Origin: UBA12151 sp964600645
GTDB lineage: Bacteria > Patescibacteriota > Minisyncoccia > Moranbacterales > UBA9337
Assembly: GCA_964600645.1 (NCBI GenBank)
Contig: CAZRJL010000039.1
Location: 1 to 8,838 of the forward strand
Length of the DNA stretch: 8,838 nt
Reading direction: 5' to 3'
This document shows positions 1-5,249 of this stretch, in pieces. Numbering within the stretch: position 1 is the stretch's first letter; every line of letters starts with the position of its first letter. The notes under the pieces were generated by a model, which did no database searches, was not told where the DNA came from, and saw only the letters and a program-made list of their open reading frames with translations. The position numbers and the translations under genes are program-made.

Positions 1-2
1 AA

Positions 3-767
3 ATTACTGCTGAGATTTTAACAAAATATATTCTTTATCTTAATCTTCTGGAGGATGAAAAATGTAATAAAATAAAAAGGATAACTCAAAATTATCATAT
101 TATCGCCTTGCGAAATTTTCTTAAATATTTGGCAAAAAAGGATATTTCCTCTCTCTCGGCGGAAAAATTGGAGGTAGGCAGAAATCCCGAGCGGGAGGTG
201 GATTTTCTTTCTGGCGAAGAAATGAGCCGAATTCTTGAAGGCGCTTCGGGCAAGGACTTAAAAACACTCAGGGATCGCAGTATTTTAGAGTTGTTGTTTT
301 CGGCGGGGCTTCGCGTGAGTGAGCTCGTGAGTATTAATCGAGATCAAATTAATTTGAAAAATCAAGAATTTAGTGTGCGAGGAAAGGGATCGAAAATGAG
401 AATTGTTTTTATTTCAGACACCGCCAAGATATTTTTGCAGAAATATTTAAGTAAAAGAGTGGATATTGATCAGGCTTTGTTTGTGCGAATTGTGAAGAAT
501 TGGCAAAATAAGGAAGATTTACGCTTAACTCCGCGCAGTGTTCAAAGAATAGTCAAATATTATGCACATAAAGCGGGTATTGTGAAAGATGTTCATCCAC
601 ACACCCTCAGACACAGTTTCGCAACCGATTTACTCAGTAATGGCGCGGATATTCGCTCAGTTCAGGCAATGCTCGGACACTCCTCAATTACTACTACACA
701 GATTTATACACACGTTACTAACAAGCAGCTAAAAGATATCCACAAAAAATTTCATCGAAAGAAATAG
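3..767 (+). CDS. XerC/XerD-type tyrosine recombinase (5' partial)
   Basis: This is a tyrosine site-specific recombinase of the Xer/phage-integrase family, which cuts and rejoins DNA through a 3'-phosphotyrosine. Xer proteins resolve chromosome dimers at dif; related integrases move mobile elements. The reading frame stays open to base 3, so the gene starts before the window; the TTG at 108 is internal. The 254 visible residues contain the end of the N-terminal SAM-like core-binding domain (about 1-60, with a Leu/Tyr helical pattern) and a complete catalytic domain. Visible catalytic residues are Arg104 (in SAGLRVSEL), Lys128 (RGKGSK), His200 and Arg203 (HTLRH), His226 (LGHSS) and nucleophile Tyr235 (TTTQIYTHV). 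The tail after the Tyr is short, as in Xer proteins. The gene stands alone and ends before a terminator at 795. I am sure of the family. Housekeeping Xer versus element integrase cannot be settled without the N-terminus and a target site. Confidence 0.93.
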   Translation: MTAEILTKYILYLNLLEDEKCNKIKRITQNYHIIALRNFLKYLAKKDISSLSAEKLEVGRNPEREVDFLSGEEMSRILEGASGKDLKTLRDRSILELLFSAGLRVSELVSINRDQINLKNQEFSVRGKGSKMRIVFISDTAKIFLQKYLSKRVDIDQALFVRIVKNWQNKEDLRLTPRSVQRIVKYYAHKAGIVKDVHPHTLRHSFATDLLSNGADIRSVQAMLGHSSITTTQIYTHVTNKQLKDIHKKFHRKK

Positions 768-794
768 TTTTTTTATAAATATTTTTTAATTTTT

Positions 795-817
795 AAAAAC
801 AGGAAAAACCTGTTTTT
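795..817 (+). terminator. Rho-independent terminator after the recombinase
   Basis: A 9-bp perfect stem (AAAAACAGG / CCTGTTTTT) encloses a 5-A loop, and the T run forms the 3' arm. It follows the recombinase stop by 27 bp and directly precedes the helicase promoter, so the two genes are probably separate transcription units. Confidence 0.7.
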
Positions 818-845
818 GGTTATTTAAAAGCCATTGTGTTAAAAT
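816..845 (+). promoter_or_regulatory. Extended -10 promoter of the helicase gene, possibly leaderless
   Basis: The -10 hexamer TAAAAT (840-845) has an upstream TG at 837-838, giving an extended -10 (TGTTAAAAT). A weak -35, TTGGTT (816-821), lies 18 bp upstream and overlaps the T run of the preceding terminator. Only 7 bases separate the -10 from the ATG at 853, so the predicted transcript would begin at or one base before the start codon. Confidence 0.5.
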
Positions 846-852
846 AGTAATT

Positions 853-3087
853 ATGAGTGAATTATTAAAAGAACTTAATCCGGCACAGAGGGAGGCGGTG
901 GAGACTACTGAGGGGGCGGTTTTGGTGATTGCCGGGGCTGGGTCGGGAAAGACGCGTGTTTTGACGCACCGCGTGGCATATCTTATTCGAGAAAAAAGTG
1001 TAAAACCGCAAAACATTTTGGCGGTAACTTTTACCAATAAGGCGGCGCAAGAAATGAAAGAACGCATAGCGAAATTAATAGTATTTAATAACTTGCAACT
1101 TGCAAGCCATAACTCACAATCCAACTTGCCGATCGTTGGAACATTTCATTCAATTTGCGGAAGAATTTTGCGTCACGAAATTGATAAATTGGGATATAAA
1201 AAGTCGTTTAATATTTTTGATGATCAAGATCAGAAGGTTTTGATAAAAAAAGTTGTCAAGGAATTGGAAATTAGCGCCGATCAGTTTAACCCGAATGCTT
1301 TTTTGGCGGTAATAAGCAAGGCAAAAAATGAACTTACGGACGAGTATGTTTTTGAGACTCAAATCGGCGGATATTATGAAGAAATTGTTTCCAAGGTGTA
1401 TAAAAAGTATCAAAAAGAGCTTCGAGAAAATAACGCGCTGGATTTTGATGATTTGATCCGTCTGACCATCGAAGTTTTTCGCAAGTTTCCTGAAGTTTTG
1501 GAGAAATATCAAAACACTTTTCGCTATGTTTTAGTGGATGAGTATCAAGATACAAATCACGCGCAATATACGCTGATAAGACTTTTAGCAGGCAAATATC
1601 GCAATTTGTGCGTGGTGGGTGATGATTGGCAATCGATTTATGGCTGGCGACAAGCGGATATTCGCAATATTTTGAATTTTGAAAAAGATTATCCGGAAGC
1701 AAAAGTGATCAAGTTGGAGCAAAATTACCGCAGTACGCAGACAATCCTAGACGCCGCTTACGGGGTGATTTCTCAAAACGTTAATCGTAAGGATAAGAAA
1801 ATATGGACAGAAAACAAGGGCGGACAATTAATAACATCATTTGAGGCGGAGGATGAGCGCGAAGAAGCGGAATATGTAGCTGACGAAATTAAAAATTTTG
1901 TCAGCAATTTCCAATTTCCAATTTCCAATTTCCAAAAAGAATTCAATAACCAAATTCAAAACTCTAAACGCCAAGAAATATACAAGTATTCATCATTTGC
2001 GGTATTATATCGAACCAATGCGCAATCGCGCGCTATTGAAGAGGCTTTCTTGAGAAATGATATTCCCTACCGAATTATTGGCGGCTTGAAGTTTTATCAA
2101 AGAAAAGAAATTAAGGATATGATTGCCTATCTACGCTTGATTCAAAATGGCACCGACTACATTTCTCTAGAAAGAGTAATCAATGAACCTAAAAGAGGCA
2201 TCGGAAAGGCAACTTTTAACAAGTGGATTGCATACGCCAAGAAAAACGGAAATGATCTTGTTTCTGTTGGAATAAAGCTTAATGAGGATTGCGGATTAAA
2301 TAAGAGTAAAATTGAAGCGATTGCGAAATTTTGCGAGTTTATTGAAAGAATGCGTGAGTATAAAGGAAAGATAAAAATAGCCGACTTTATCGAGAAGGTG
2401 TTTATTGAGAGCGGATATGAGAAAAATTTGTCAAGTTTAGGTAGTGACGGGGAGATAAGAATTGAAAATATCCGCGAATTATTAAGTGTGGCGGGAAAAT
2501 ATGGACAAGAATCAGCCGAACAGGTGTTGGAGTTGTTTCTAGAAGAGGTTGCGCTAGCTTCGGATACTGACAAAATTGAGCAGAAAGAAAATTCAGTACA
2601 TTTGATGACACTACATAGCGCCAAAGGATTAGAGTTTCCGGTAGTTTTTATTGTTGGATTGGAAGAGGGAATTTTGCCACATTCTCGCAGTATGCTTAGT
2701 GGAGAAGAAATGGAAGAAGAAAGACGTTTGATGTATGTGGGAATTACTAGGGCAATGCAGAGAGTTTATTTGCTTTTTACGCGTATGCGTATGATTTTTG
2801 GCTCAACCCAGGCTAATCCACCCTCTCGATTTCTTGATGATATCCCCTCTCATCTTATAAATAACCAAGACGCAATAGTAAGTAGAAAAAAAGCAACTCT
2901 CAAAAGCAGACTAGAAAACAAGTATAATATACAAAATACTGAATTTAAAGATGGACAAAGAATTAAACATCAAGAATTCGGCGAAGGAATAATTATTTCT
3001 ATCAGTGGCGACACCGCAACGGTCGCTTTCCCAAAACGAGGAATAAAAAAACTTTCTCTCTTGGTTGCTCCTTTGTTGAAGATGTGA
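853..3087 (+). CDS. uvrD: PcrA/UvrD-family superfamily 1A DNA helicase
   Basis: An ATP-driven 3'-5' DNA helicase of the UvrD/PcrA/Rep family, acting in nucleotide-excision and mismatch repair, replication restart and RNA-polymerase-linked repair. All SF1A motifs are present in its 744 residues: Walker A AGAGSGKT (27-34), motif Ia VTFTNKAAQEM (58-68), GTFHS (96-100), motif II VDEYQDT (228-234), motif III GDDWQSIYGWRQAD (256-269), motif IV LEQNYRST (288-295), motif V LHSAKGLEFPVV (587-598) and motif VI RRLMYVGITRA (624-634). The C-terminal GQRIKHQEFGEG segment (701-712) begins the Tudor-like domain typical of PcrA/UvrD, which contacts RNA polymerase. Length is normal for PcrA. Two unusual low-complexity insertions, at about residues 79-92 and 352-371, are made of 7-bp tandem repeats and lie outside the motifs. 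The ATG at 853 fits the family N-terminus (LNPAQREAV); there is no Shine-Dalgarno sequence. UvrD versus PcrA naming is a convention here. Confidence 0.96.
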   Translation: MSELLKELNPAQREAVETTEGAVLVIAGAGSGKTRVLTHRVAYLIREKSVKPQNILAVTFTNKAAQEMKERIAKLIVFNNLQLASHNSQSNLPIVGTFHSICGRILRHEIDKLGYKKSFNIFDDQDQKVLIKKVVKELEISADQFNPNAFLAVISKAKNELTDEYVFETQIGGYYEEIVSKVYKKYQKELRENNALDFDDLIRLTIEVFRKFPEVLEKYQNTFRYVLVDEYQDTNHAQYTLIRLLAGKYRNLCVVGDDWQSIYGWRQADIRNILNFEKDYPEAKVIKLEQNYRSTQTILDAAYGVISQNVNRKDKKIWTENKGGQLITSFEAEDEREEAEYVADEIKNFVSNFQFPISNFQKEFNNQIQNSKRQEIYKYSSFAVLYRTNAQSRAIEEAFLRNDIPYRIIGGLKFYQRKEIKDMIAYLRLIQNGTDYISLERVINEPKRGIGKATFNKWIAYAKKNGNDLVSVGIKLNEDCGLNKSKIEAIAKFCEFIERMREYKGKIKIADFIEKVFIESGYEKNLSSLGSDGEIRIENIRELLSVAGKYGQESAEQVLELFLEEVALASDTDKIEQKENSVHLMTLHSAKGLEFPVVFIVGLEEGILPHSRSMLSGEEMEEERRLMYVGITRAMQRVYLLFTRMRMIFGSTQANPPSRFLDDIPSHLINNQDAIVSRKKATLKSRLENKYNIQNTEFKDGQRIKHQEFGEGIIISISGDTATVAFPKRGIKKLSLLVAPLLKM
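1090..1129 (+). repeat. Heptamer repeat insertion inside the helicase gene (1)
   Basis: AACTTGC occurs twice in tandem (1090-1096, 1097-1103) and again at 1123-1129 after diverged sequence. It encodes a helicase segment (about residues 79-92, NNLQLASHNSQSNL) between motif Ia and GTFHS, where relatives usually have a short loop. The frame is kept. Confidence 0.55.
1905..1932 (+). repeat. Four perfect CAATTTC heptamers inside the helicase gene (2)
   Basis: Four uninterrupted copies of the 7-bp unit CAATTTC lie at 1905-1911, 1912-1918, 1919-1925 and 1926-1932. They are translated as part of SNFQFPISNFQK (helicase residues 351-362), and the Asn/Gln-rich foreign-looking segment continues to about residue 371, before FAVLYRTNAQSRA. 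Three units equal 21 bp, so gain or loss of three units keeps the frame while other changes break the gene. Confidence 0.85.
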
Positions 3088-3094
3088 ATAAATT

Positions 3095-3122
3095 AAAAAA
3101 CCGCTATGCGTAGAGGTTTTTT
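3095..3122. terminator. Bidirectional terminator between helicase and acetyltransferase genes
   Basis: AAAAAACC (3095-3102) pairs with GGTTTTTT (3115-3122). After one G/A mismatch a further CTA/TAG stem closes a TGCG loop. The A-rich left arm makes a T run on the minus strand too, so it can end both the helicase transcript and the convergent acetyltransferase transcript. Confidence 0.75.
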
Positions 3123-3154
3123 AATGCGTATGTTAAAAAGTTAGATCAAACAAA

Positions 3155-3592
3155 TCAAATAGCTTTAGACATTTCGATAACTCCCTGCATTTTAAATCCT
3201 TGTTTTTCCCAAAAATCTTTTGCCATAGCTTGACGATGAGAGATGAGATGGAGATTTCTTACTTCCTTATTTCGCGCATTTTTTTCAGTTTCGCAAAAAA
3301 GAGCTGTCCCTACCCCTTTTTTTCTTGAAGACGGATCAACGACTACATACTCGATTATTAAGTGATCCCCATCTTCCCATGGTTGAAGGCGGGAAAAAAT
3401 AAATCCAATATCCTTGGCACCCTCACTAGCAATAAAACAAAAATCCTTTCCATTATTATATATTTCAAGTAATTCTCCTTTGGCAGTGTTTTCATTCCAC
3501 GTCTCATTATAGGGATTTTTTGTCATAACGGATAGGAATAAATCCAGCACTTTGTTTAATTCCTCTGCATTTGTGATTTTTCTAATTTCCAT
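3155..3592 (-). CDS. GNAT-family N-acetyltransferase
   Basis: A 145-residue GNAT protein, which would transfer an acetyl group from acetyl-CoA to an amine on a small molecule or protein; the substrate cannot be read from the sequence. Motif A is clear: strand YVVVDP (82-87) then the acetyl-CoA pyrophosphate loop RKKGVG (90-95, fitting R/Q-x-x-G-x-G/A) and helix TALFCETEKNA. Motif B is FWEKQGF (127-133). Length is normal for a single GNAT domain. The start at 3592 (MEIRKITNAEEL) fits the usual GNAT beginning. An in-frame ATG 27 codons further upstream (3673) would add a non-conserved stretch that crosses the promoter, so I reject it. The gene is monocistronic, convergent with the helicase gene, and flanks the parS region. 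Confidence 0.88.
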   Translation of the reverse strand: MEIRKITNAEELNKVLDLFLSVMTKNPYNETWNENTAKGELLEIYNNGKDFCFIASEGAKDIGFIFSRLQPWEDGDHLIIEYVVVDPSSRKKGVGTALFCETEKNARNKEVRNLHLISHRQAMAKDFWEKQGFKMQGVIEMSKAI

Positions 3593-3622
3593 AATAGTTG
3601 AATTTAATAAAATTATGCTTTT

Positions 3623-3631
3623 AGTATAGCA
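3623..3631 (-). promoter_or_regulatory. Extended -10 promoter of the acetyltransferase gene
   Basis: On the minus strand TGCTATACT matches an extended -10 (TGn followed by TATACT, 5 of 6 to TATAAT). No good -35 is visible, which extended -10 promoters can tolerate. The predicted transcript start lies about 25 bases before the ATG at 3592. Confidence 0.5.
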
Positions 3632-3727
3632 CGAATAAAGTAGTTTATTTATATTATAAAACAAAAAATACAATATGTCAAATATTTAACAACCTGTATT
3701 GCTAGTTGTGATTTTAGGTTGTATAAA

Positions 3728-3736
3728 TTATGCACA
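3728..3736 (+). promoter_or_regulatory. DnaA box (relaxed match)
   Basis: TTATGCACA fits the relaxed DnaA-box consensus TTATNCACA, differing from the strong TTATCCACA at one position. It lies 34 bp left of the first parS site. Confidence 0.4.
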
Positions 3737-3769
3737 TTTTTTAAATTTATTCATAATTATTAATCTAAT

Positions 3770-3785
3770 TGTTCCACGTGGAACA
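3770..3785. promoter_or_regulatory. parS site 1
   Basis: Perfect 16-bp palindrome TGTTCCACGTGGAACA, matching the near-universal ParB-binding parS consensus (TGTTTCACGTGAAACA and its CC/GG variants). Here the symmetry extends to 22 bp (3767-3788) with AAT/ATT flanks. Confidence 0.9.
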
Positions 3786-3919
3786 ATTTTGCAAGTATTT
3801 TTTAAATTACTCTCTTTTCCTTAGTTAGAGTCGAAAAGATACTGTTTTTAGTGGTGGTTTTGGTGAAATTGGTTTGATTTTTTAGAATTTAATATTGTTA
3901 TGGCAATCTAATGATATAT

Positions 3920-3957
3920 TTTCATATAAATGTTCCACGTGGAACATTTATATGAAA
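3920..3957. promoter_or_regulatory. parS site 2 inside a 38-bp perfect palindrome
   Basis: The parS core TGTTCCACGTGGAACA lies at 3931-3946. Perfect symmetry continues outward for 11 more bases on each side (left flank TTTCATATAAA, right flank its exact reverse complement), giving a 38-bp uninterrupted inverted repeat with no loop. The other five copies do not have this extension. Confidence 0.9.
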
Positions 3958-4058
3958 TCACTTATCAATAAAATACAAACTCATCGTGTTTTCTGGTAAA
4001 AATTTTTAAGATTAATTCTTTTTTAGTATATTTTGAAAGTAGAAAATAAAATTTAAAT

Positions 4059-4074
4059 TGTTCCACGTGGAACA
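4059..4074. promoter_or_regulatory. parS site 3
   Basis: Exact copy of TGTTCCACGTGGAACA, preceded by AAT as in sites 1, 4, 5 and 6. Confidence 0.9.
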
Positions 4075-4298
4075 TCGCATAAGATTTAATTAATTTAAAA
4101 ATTTATTCCTAAGTGCTACTGATAAAATGCTTCTATTTTGGCGCAATCCCTATTTTTATCAAAATTATTGCTTTTTGTTGTTCGCGCAAAAGCGGGAATT
4201 TAGATATGATTTTTTTATCGTCTTATTTGCTGGATCTTTTTTTATCGGGATATATAGAGGGAGGAATATTTTAAATGAAATATGGGTTAGGAGAAAAT

Positions 4299-4314
4299 TG
4301 TTCCACGTGGAACA
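4299..4314. promoter_or_regulatory. parS site 4
   Basis: Exact copy of TGTTCCACGTGGAACA. It sits inside a spurious 69-codon open frame (4127-4336), where it would encode LFHVEH, a common false reading of parS. Confidence 0.9.
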
Positions 4315-4439
4315 TTTTTGCCTAAATAATTTATAGTTATTAACAAAAAAAGAGTTTCAAATTGGTATTTTTTTGAATTTATTATTTTGGTTGATTATTT
4401 AAGCGGTGATTAGGGGTATTAAATAAATAAAATTTCAAT

Positions 4440-4455
4440 TGTTCCACGTGGAACA
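4440..4455. promoter_or_regulatory. parS site 5
   Basis: Exact copy of TGTTCCACGTGGAACA with partly symmetrical flanks (CAA on the left, TTG on the right, separated from the core by a T-T mismatch). Confidence 0.9.
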
Positions 4456-4536
4456 TTTGAATATAAATAAGTTGATTTAATTTTTTTATTATTCCCCGCT
4501 TTCTTTTTATTCCTCGAGTCAATGGAGGATTTTAGG

Positions 4537-4605
4537 TTTAAATTATCTTGTTTGCGTGCCAGTTCGGTGCTTTTTGGGAATAATGAGAAAAAGAGATAAT
4601 TTAAA
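4537..4605. repeat. 12-bp inverted repeat between parS 5 and 6
   Basis: TTTAAATTATCT (4537-4548) is exactly repeated in reverse complement at 4594-4605, with 45 bp between that are more GC-rich than their surroundings. A smaller hairpin (TCCTC / GAGGA) lies just upstream in the 4510-4530 region. It could be a structured RNA, a protein-binding site or origin DNA structure; nothing in it matches an RNA family I recognise. Confidence 0.5.
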
Positions 4606-4632
4606 TGAGTTACGTTTTAACAAAATAATAAT

Positions 4633-4648
4633 TGTTCCACGTGGAATA
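4633..4648. promoter_or_regulatory. parS site 6 (one mismatch)
   Basis: TGTTCCACGTGGAATA differs from the other five sites only at position 15 (C to T). It keeps the central CACGTG and the AAT flank. It is the rightmost site. Confidence 0.75.
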
Positions 4649-4748
4649 ATTTAGATTTTGTTTGAAGGTGTGTTTTTATTATATAAAAAGGAAAAATGTT
4701 AATAATTCATAATAATGAATAGTGTAAAGGATTTTTTGTTGTTAAGTC

Positions 4749-4757
4749 TGTGGATAA
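4749..4757 (-). promoter_or_regulatory. Perfect DnaA box with a weak neighbour
   Basis: TGTGGATAA is the exact reverse complement of the strong DnaA box TTATCCACA. A 7-of-9 match, TGTGGAATA, follows 11 bp later at 4760-4768, about one helical turn away. Both lie just upstream of the AT-rich stretch and promoter at 4771-4808. Confidence 0.6.
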
Positions 4758-4770
4758 CTTGTGGAATAAA

Positions 4771-4798
4771 ATATATTATTTGACAAAAAATAATATAT
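4771..4798. promoter_or_regulatory. Inverted repeat overlapping a -35 box (possible operator)
   Basis: ATATATTATT (4771-4780) and AATAATATAT (4789-4798) are perfect inverted 10-bp arms around an 8-bp centre that contains most of the TTGACA -35 element at 4780-4785. A dimeric regulator bound here would block the promoter. The arms contain only A and T, so chance cannot be excluded. Confidence 0.35.
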
Positions 4799-4808
4799 GT
4801 TGTACAAT
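4780..4808 (+). promoter_or_regulatory. Strong sigma70-type promoter before the N gap
   Basis: A perfect -35 TTGACA (4780-4785), a 17-bp spacer and -10 TACAAT (4803-4808, 5 of 6). The predicted start falls at about 4815, exactly where the unknown bases begin, so its target is either the tRNA genes beyond the gap or something missing from the assembly. Confidence 0.65.
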
Positions 4809-4814
4809 ATAAAT

Positions 4815-4824
4815 NNNNNNNNNN
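4815..4824. other. Assembly gap of ten N
   Basis: Ten consecutive N mark a scaffold join of unknown true length. It interrupts the region between two promoters, so sequence or whole genes could be missing here. A short open frame spanning it has no meaning. Confidence 0.95.
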
Positions 4825-4847
4825 CTTATTTATTTTTTGTATTTTTA

Positions 4848-4876
4848 TTGACGGTTGTTTGTTTTTTGTTTATGAT
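4848..4876 (+). promoter_or_regulatory. Promoter of the tRNA-Ala / tRNA-Arg unit
   Basis: The -35 TTGACG (4848-4853, 5 of 6), a 17-bp spacer and -10 TATGAT (4871-4876, 5 of 6) predict a transcript start near 4883, about 13 bases before the mature tRNA-Ala 5' end. That is a short leader for RNase P to remove. Confidence 0.75.
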
Positions 4877-4895
4877 TGTTTGGTATGGAATATAT

Positions 4896-4968
4896 GGGCC
4901 ATTAGCTCAATTGGTAGAGCGCTTCCATGGCATGGAAGAGGCAGCCGGTTCGAATCCGGCATGGTCCA
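4896..4968 (+). tRNA. tRNA-Ala (anticodon GGC)
   Basis: All four arms pair: acceptor GGGCCAT / ATGGTCC, D stem GCTC/GAGC, anticodon stem CTTCC/GGAAG with loop ATGGCAT, T stem GCCGG/CCGGC with loop TTCGAAT. The anticodon GGC (4929-4931) reads GCC and GCU alanine codons. The acceptor carries the G3-U70 wobble pair that is the main identity element for alanyl-tRNA synthetase, and the discriminator is A. CCA is not encoded (the sequence continues CTGC), so it needs the CCA-adding enzyme encoded just downstream. Confidence 0.97.
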
Positions 4969-5002
4969 CTGCATTTAAAATGATTTGGTTTTTTATGCAG
5001 CG

Positions 5003-5023
5003 ACCACTTTTTTGTGGTTTTTT
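5003..5023 (+). terminator. Possible weak terminator between the two tRNAs
   Basis: A short stem ACCAC / GTGGT around a loop of six T is followed by a further T run (5019-5023). The 5-bp stem may only weaken transcription, or act as a processing signal, so tRNA-Arg could still be read from the tRNA-Ala promoter. Confidence 0.45.
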
Positions 5024-5073
5024 GTTTATTTAAAGTTGCGACTGTGGTATTGTAAGAATGTGTTTAATTAATT

Positions 5074-5145
5074 GTCCTTGTAGTTCAATGGATAGAACGA
5101 GTCCCTCCTAAGGATTAGATGCAGGTTCGATTCCTGCCAAGGACA
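5074..5145 (+). tRNA. tRNA-Arg (anticodon CCT)
   Basis: Acceptor GTCCTTG / CAAGGAC, D stem GTTC/GAAC, anticodon stem AGTCC/GGATT with loop CTCCTAA, and T stem GCAGG/CCTGC with loop TTCGATT all pair. The anticodon CCT (5107-5109) reads AGG. A20 in the D loop and C35 in the anticodon are the expected arginine identity bases. CCA is not encoded. The T-arm and acceptor sequence is copied again 61 bp downstream. Confidence 0.96.
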
Positions 5146-5207
5146 CAATTATGAAAGGTTCTCACCCTAGCGGGCGACCAGCAGACTGGGATTCCTGCCA
5201 AGGACAC
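5129..5207 (+). repeat. Direct repeat of the tRNA-Arg 3' end (possible att site)
   Basis: The 18-bp sequence GATTCCTGCCAAGGACAC occurs at 5129-5146, spanning the T-loop to acceptor end of tRNA-Arg, and again at 5190-5207. Weaker similarity (a shared GCAG) extends a few bases further upstream. The stretch around the second copy (about 5155-5245) is visibly GC-richer than its surroundings and can form small hairpins (CCC-TAGC-GGG, CCAG-CAGA-CTGG). Duplicated tRNA 3' ends are classic products of integrase action at attB; tandem duplication is the alternative. Confidence 0.8.
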
Positions 5208-5249
5208 TACGTAAAATTCGCTACGCTCATCACGTGGCACAGCAAACTT

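Larger units (their letters stand above)
3632..4895. other. Gene-free AT-rich partition/origin-like region
   Basis: About 1.26 kb without a credible gene and visibly richer in A+T than the flanking genes. It contains six parS sites, a perfect and a relaxed DnaA box, AT-rich stretches of the kind that unwind easily (for example 4083-4107), several inverted repeats, a 10-N gap and two promoters at the right end. ParB sites cluster near oriC in most bacteria, so this region is probably close to the replication origin. dnaA, dnaN, parA and parB are not in the window, so the origin itself is inferred. Confidence 0.6.

Noticed and set aside
108..767. TTG at 108 as the start of the recombinase
   Set aside because: The frame is open upstream to base 3 and the extra residues look like the Xer N-terminal domain, so the gene is simply truncated by the window edge.
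3081..3090. UGA recoding (UGA as Gly, as in Gracilibacteria/SR1)
   Set aside because: The helicase ends at UGA in the right place for its domain, and no long gene has an internal UGA, so the standard bacterial code fits.
3684..3723. ACAACCT / AGGTTGT inverted repeat as a terminator or riboswitch
   Set aside because: Only 7-bp arms separated by 20 bp, with no T run and no recognisable aptamer.
4127..4336. 69-codon plus-strand open frame in the parS region
   Set aside because: It runs over parS site 4, is dominated by Phe/Tyr/Leu as expected from translating AT-rich DNA, has no ribosome-binding site and resembles no family.
3770..4648. Repeated 16-mers as a CRISPR array
   Set aside because: The repeats are perfect palindromes only 16 bp long with irregular spacing of 128-240 bp, and there are no cas genes; they match parS.
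4797..5033. 78-codon open frame across the N gap and tRNA-Ala
   Set aside because: It crosses unknown bases and a tRNA gene, the usual source of false proteins near tRNAs.
5228..5243. CACGTG at 5231-5236 as a seventh parS site
   Set aside because: Only the central hexamer and a few flanking bases match; the outer arms (CTCAT and GCACA) break the TGTTC/GAACA symmetry.
5151..5249. N-terminal extension of the CCA enzyme from the ATG at 5151
   Set aside because: It would start 5 bp after tRNA-Arg and translate the duplicated tRNA end; family similarity begins just after Met at 5250.
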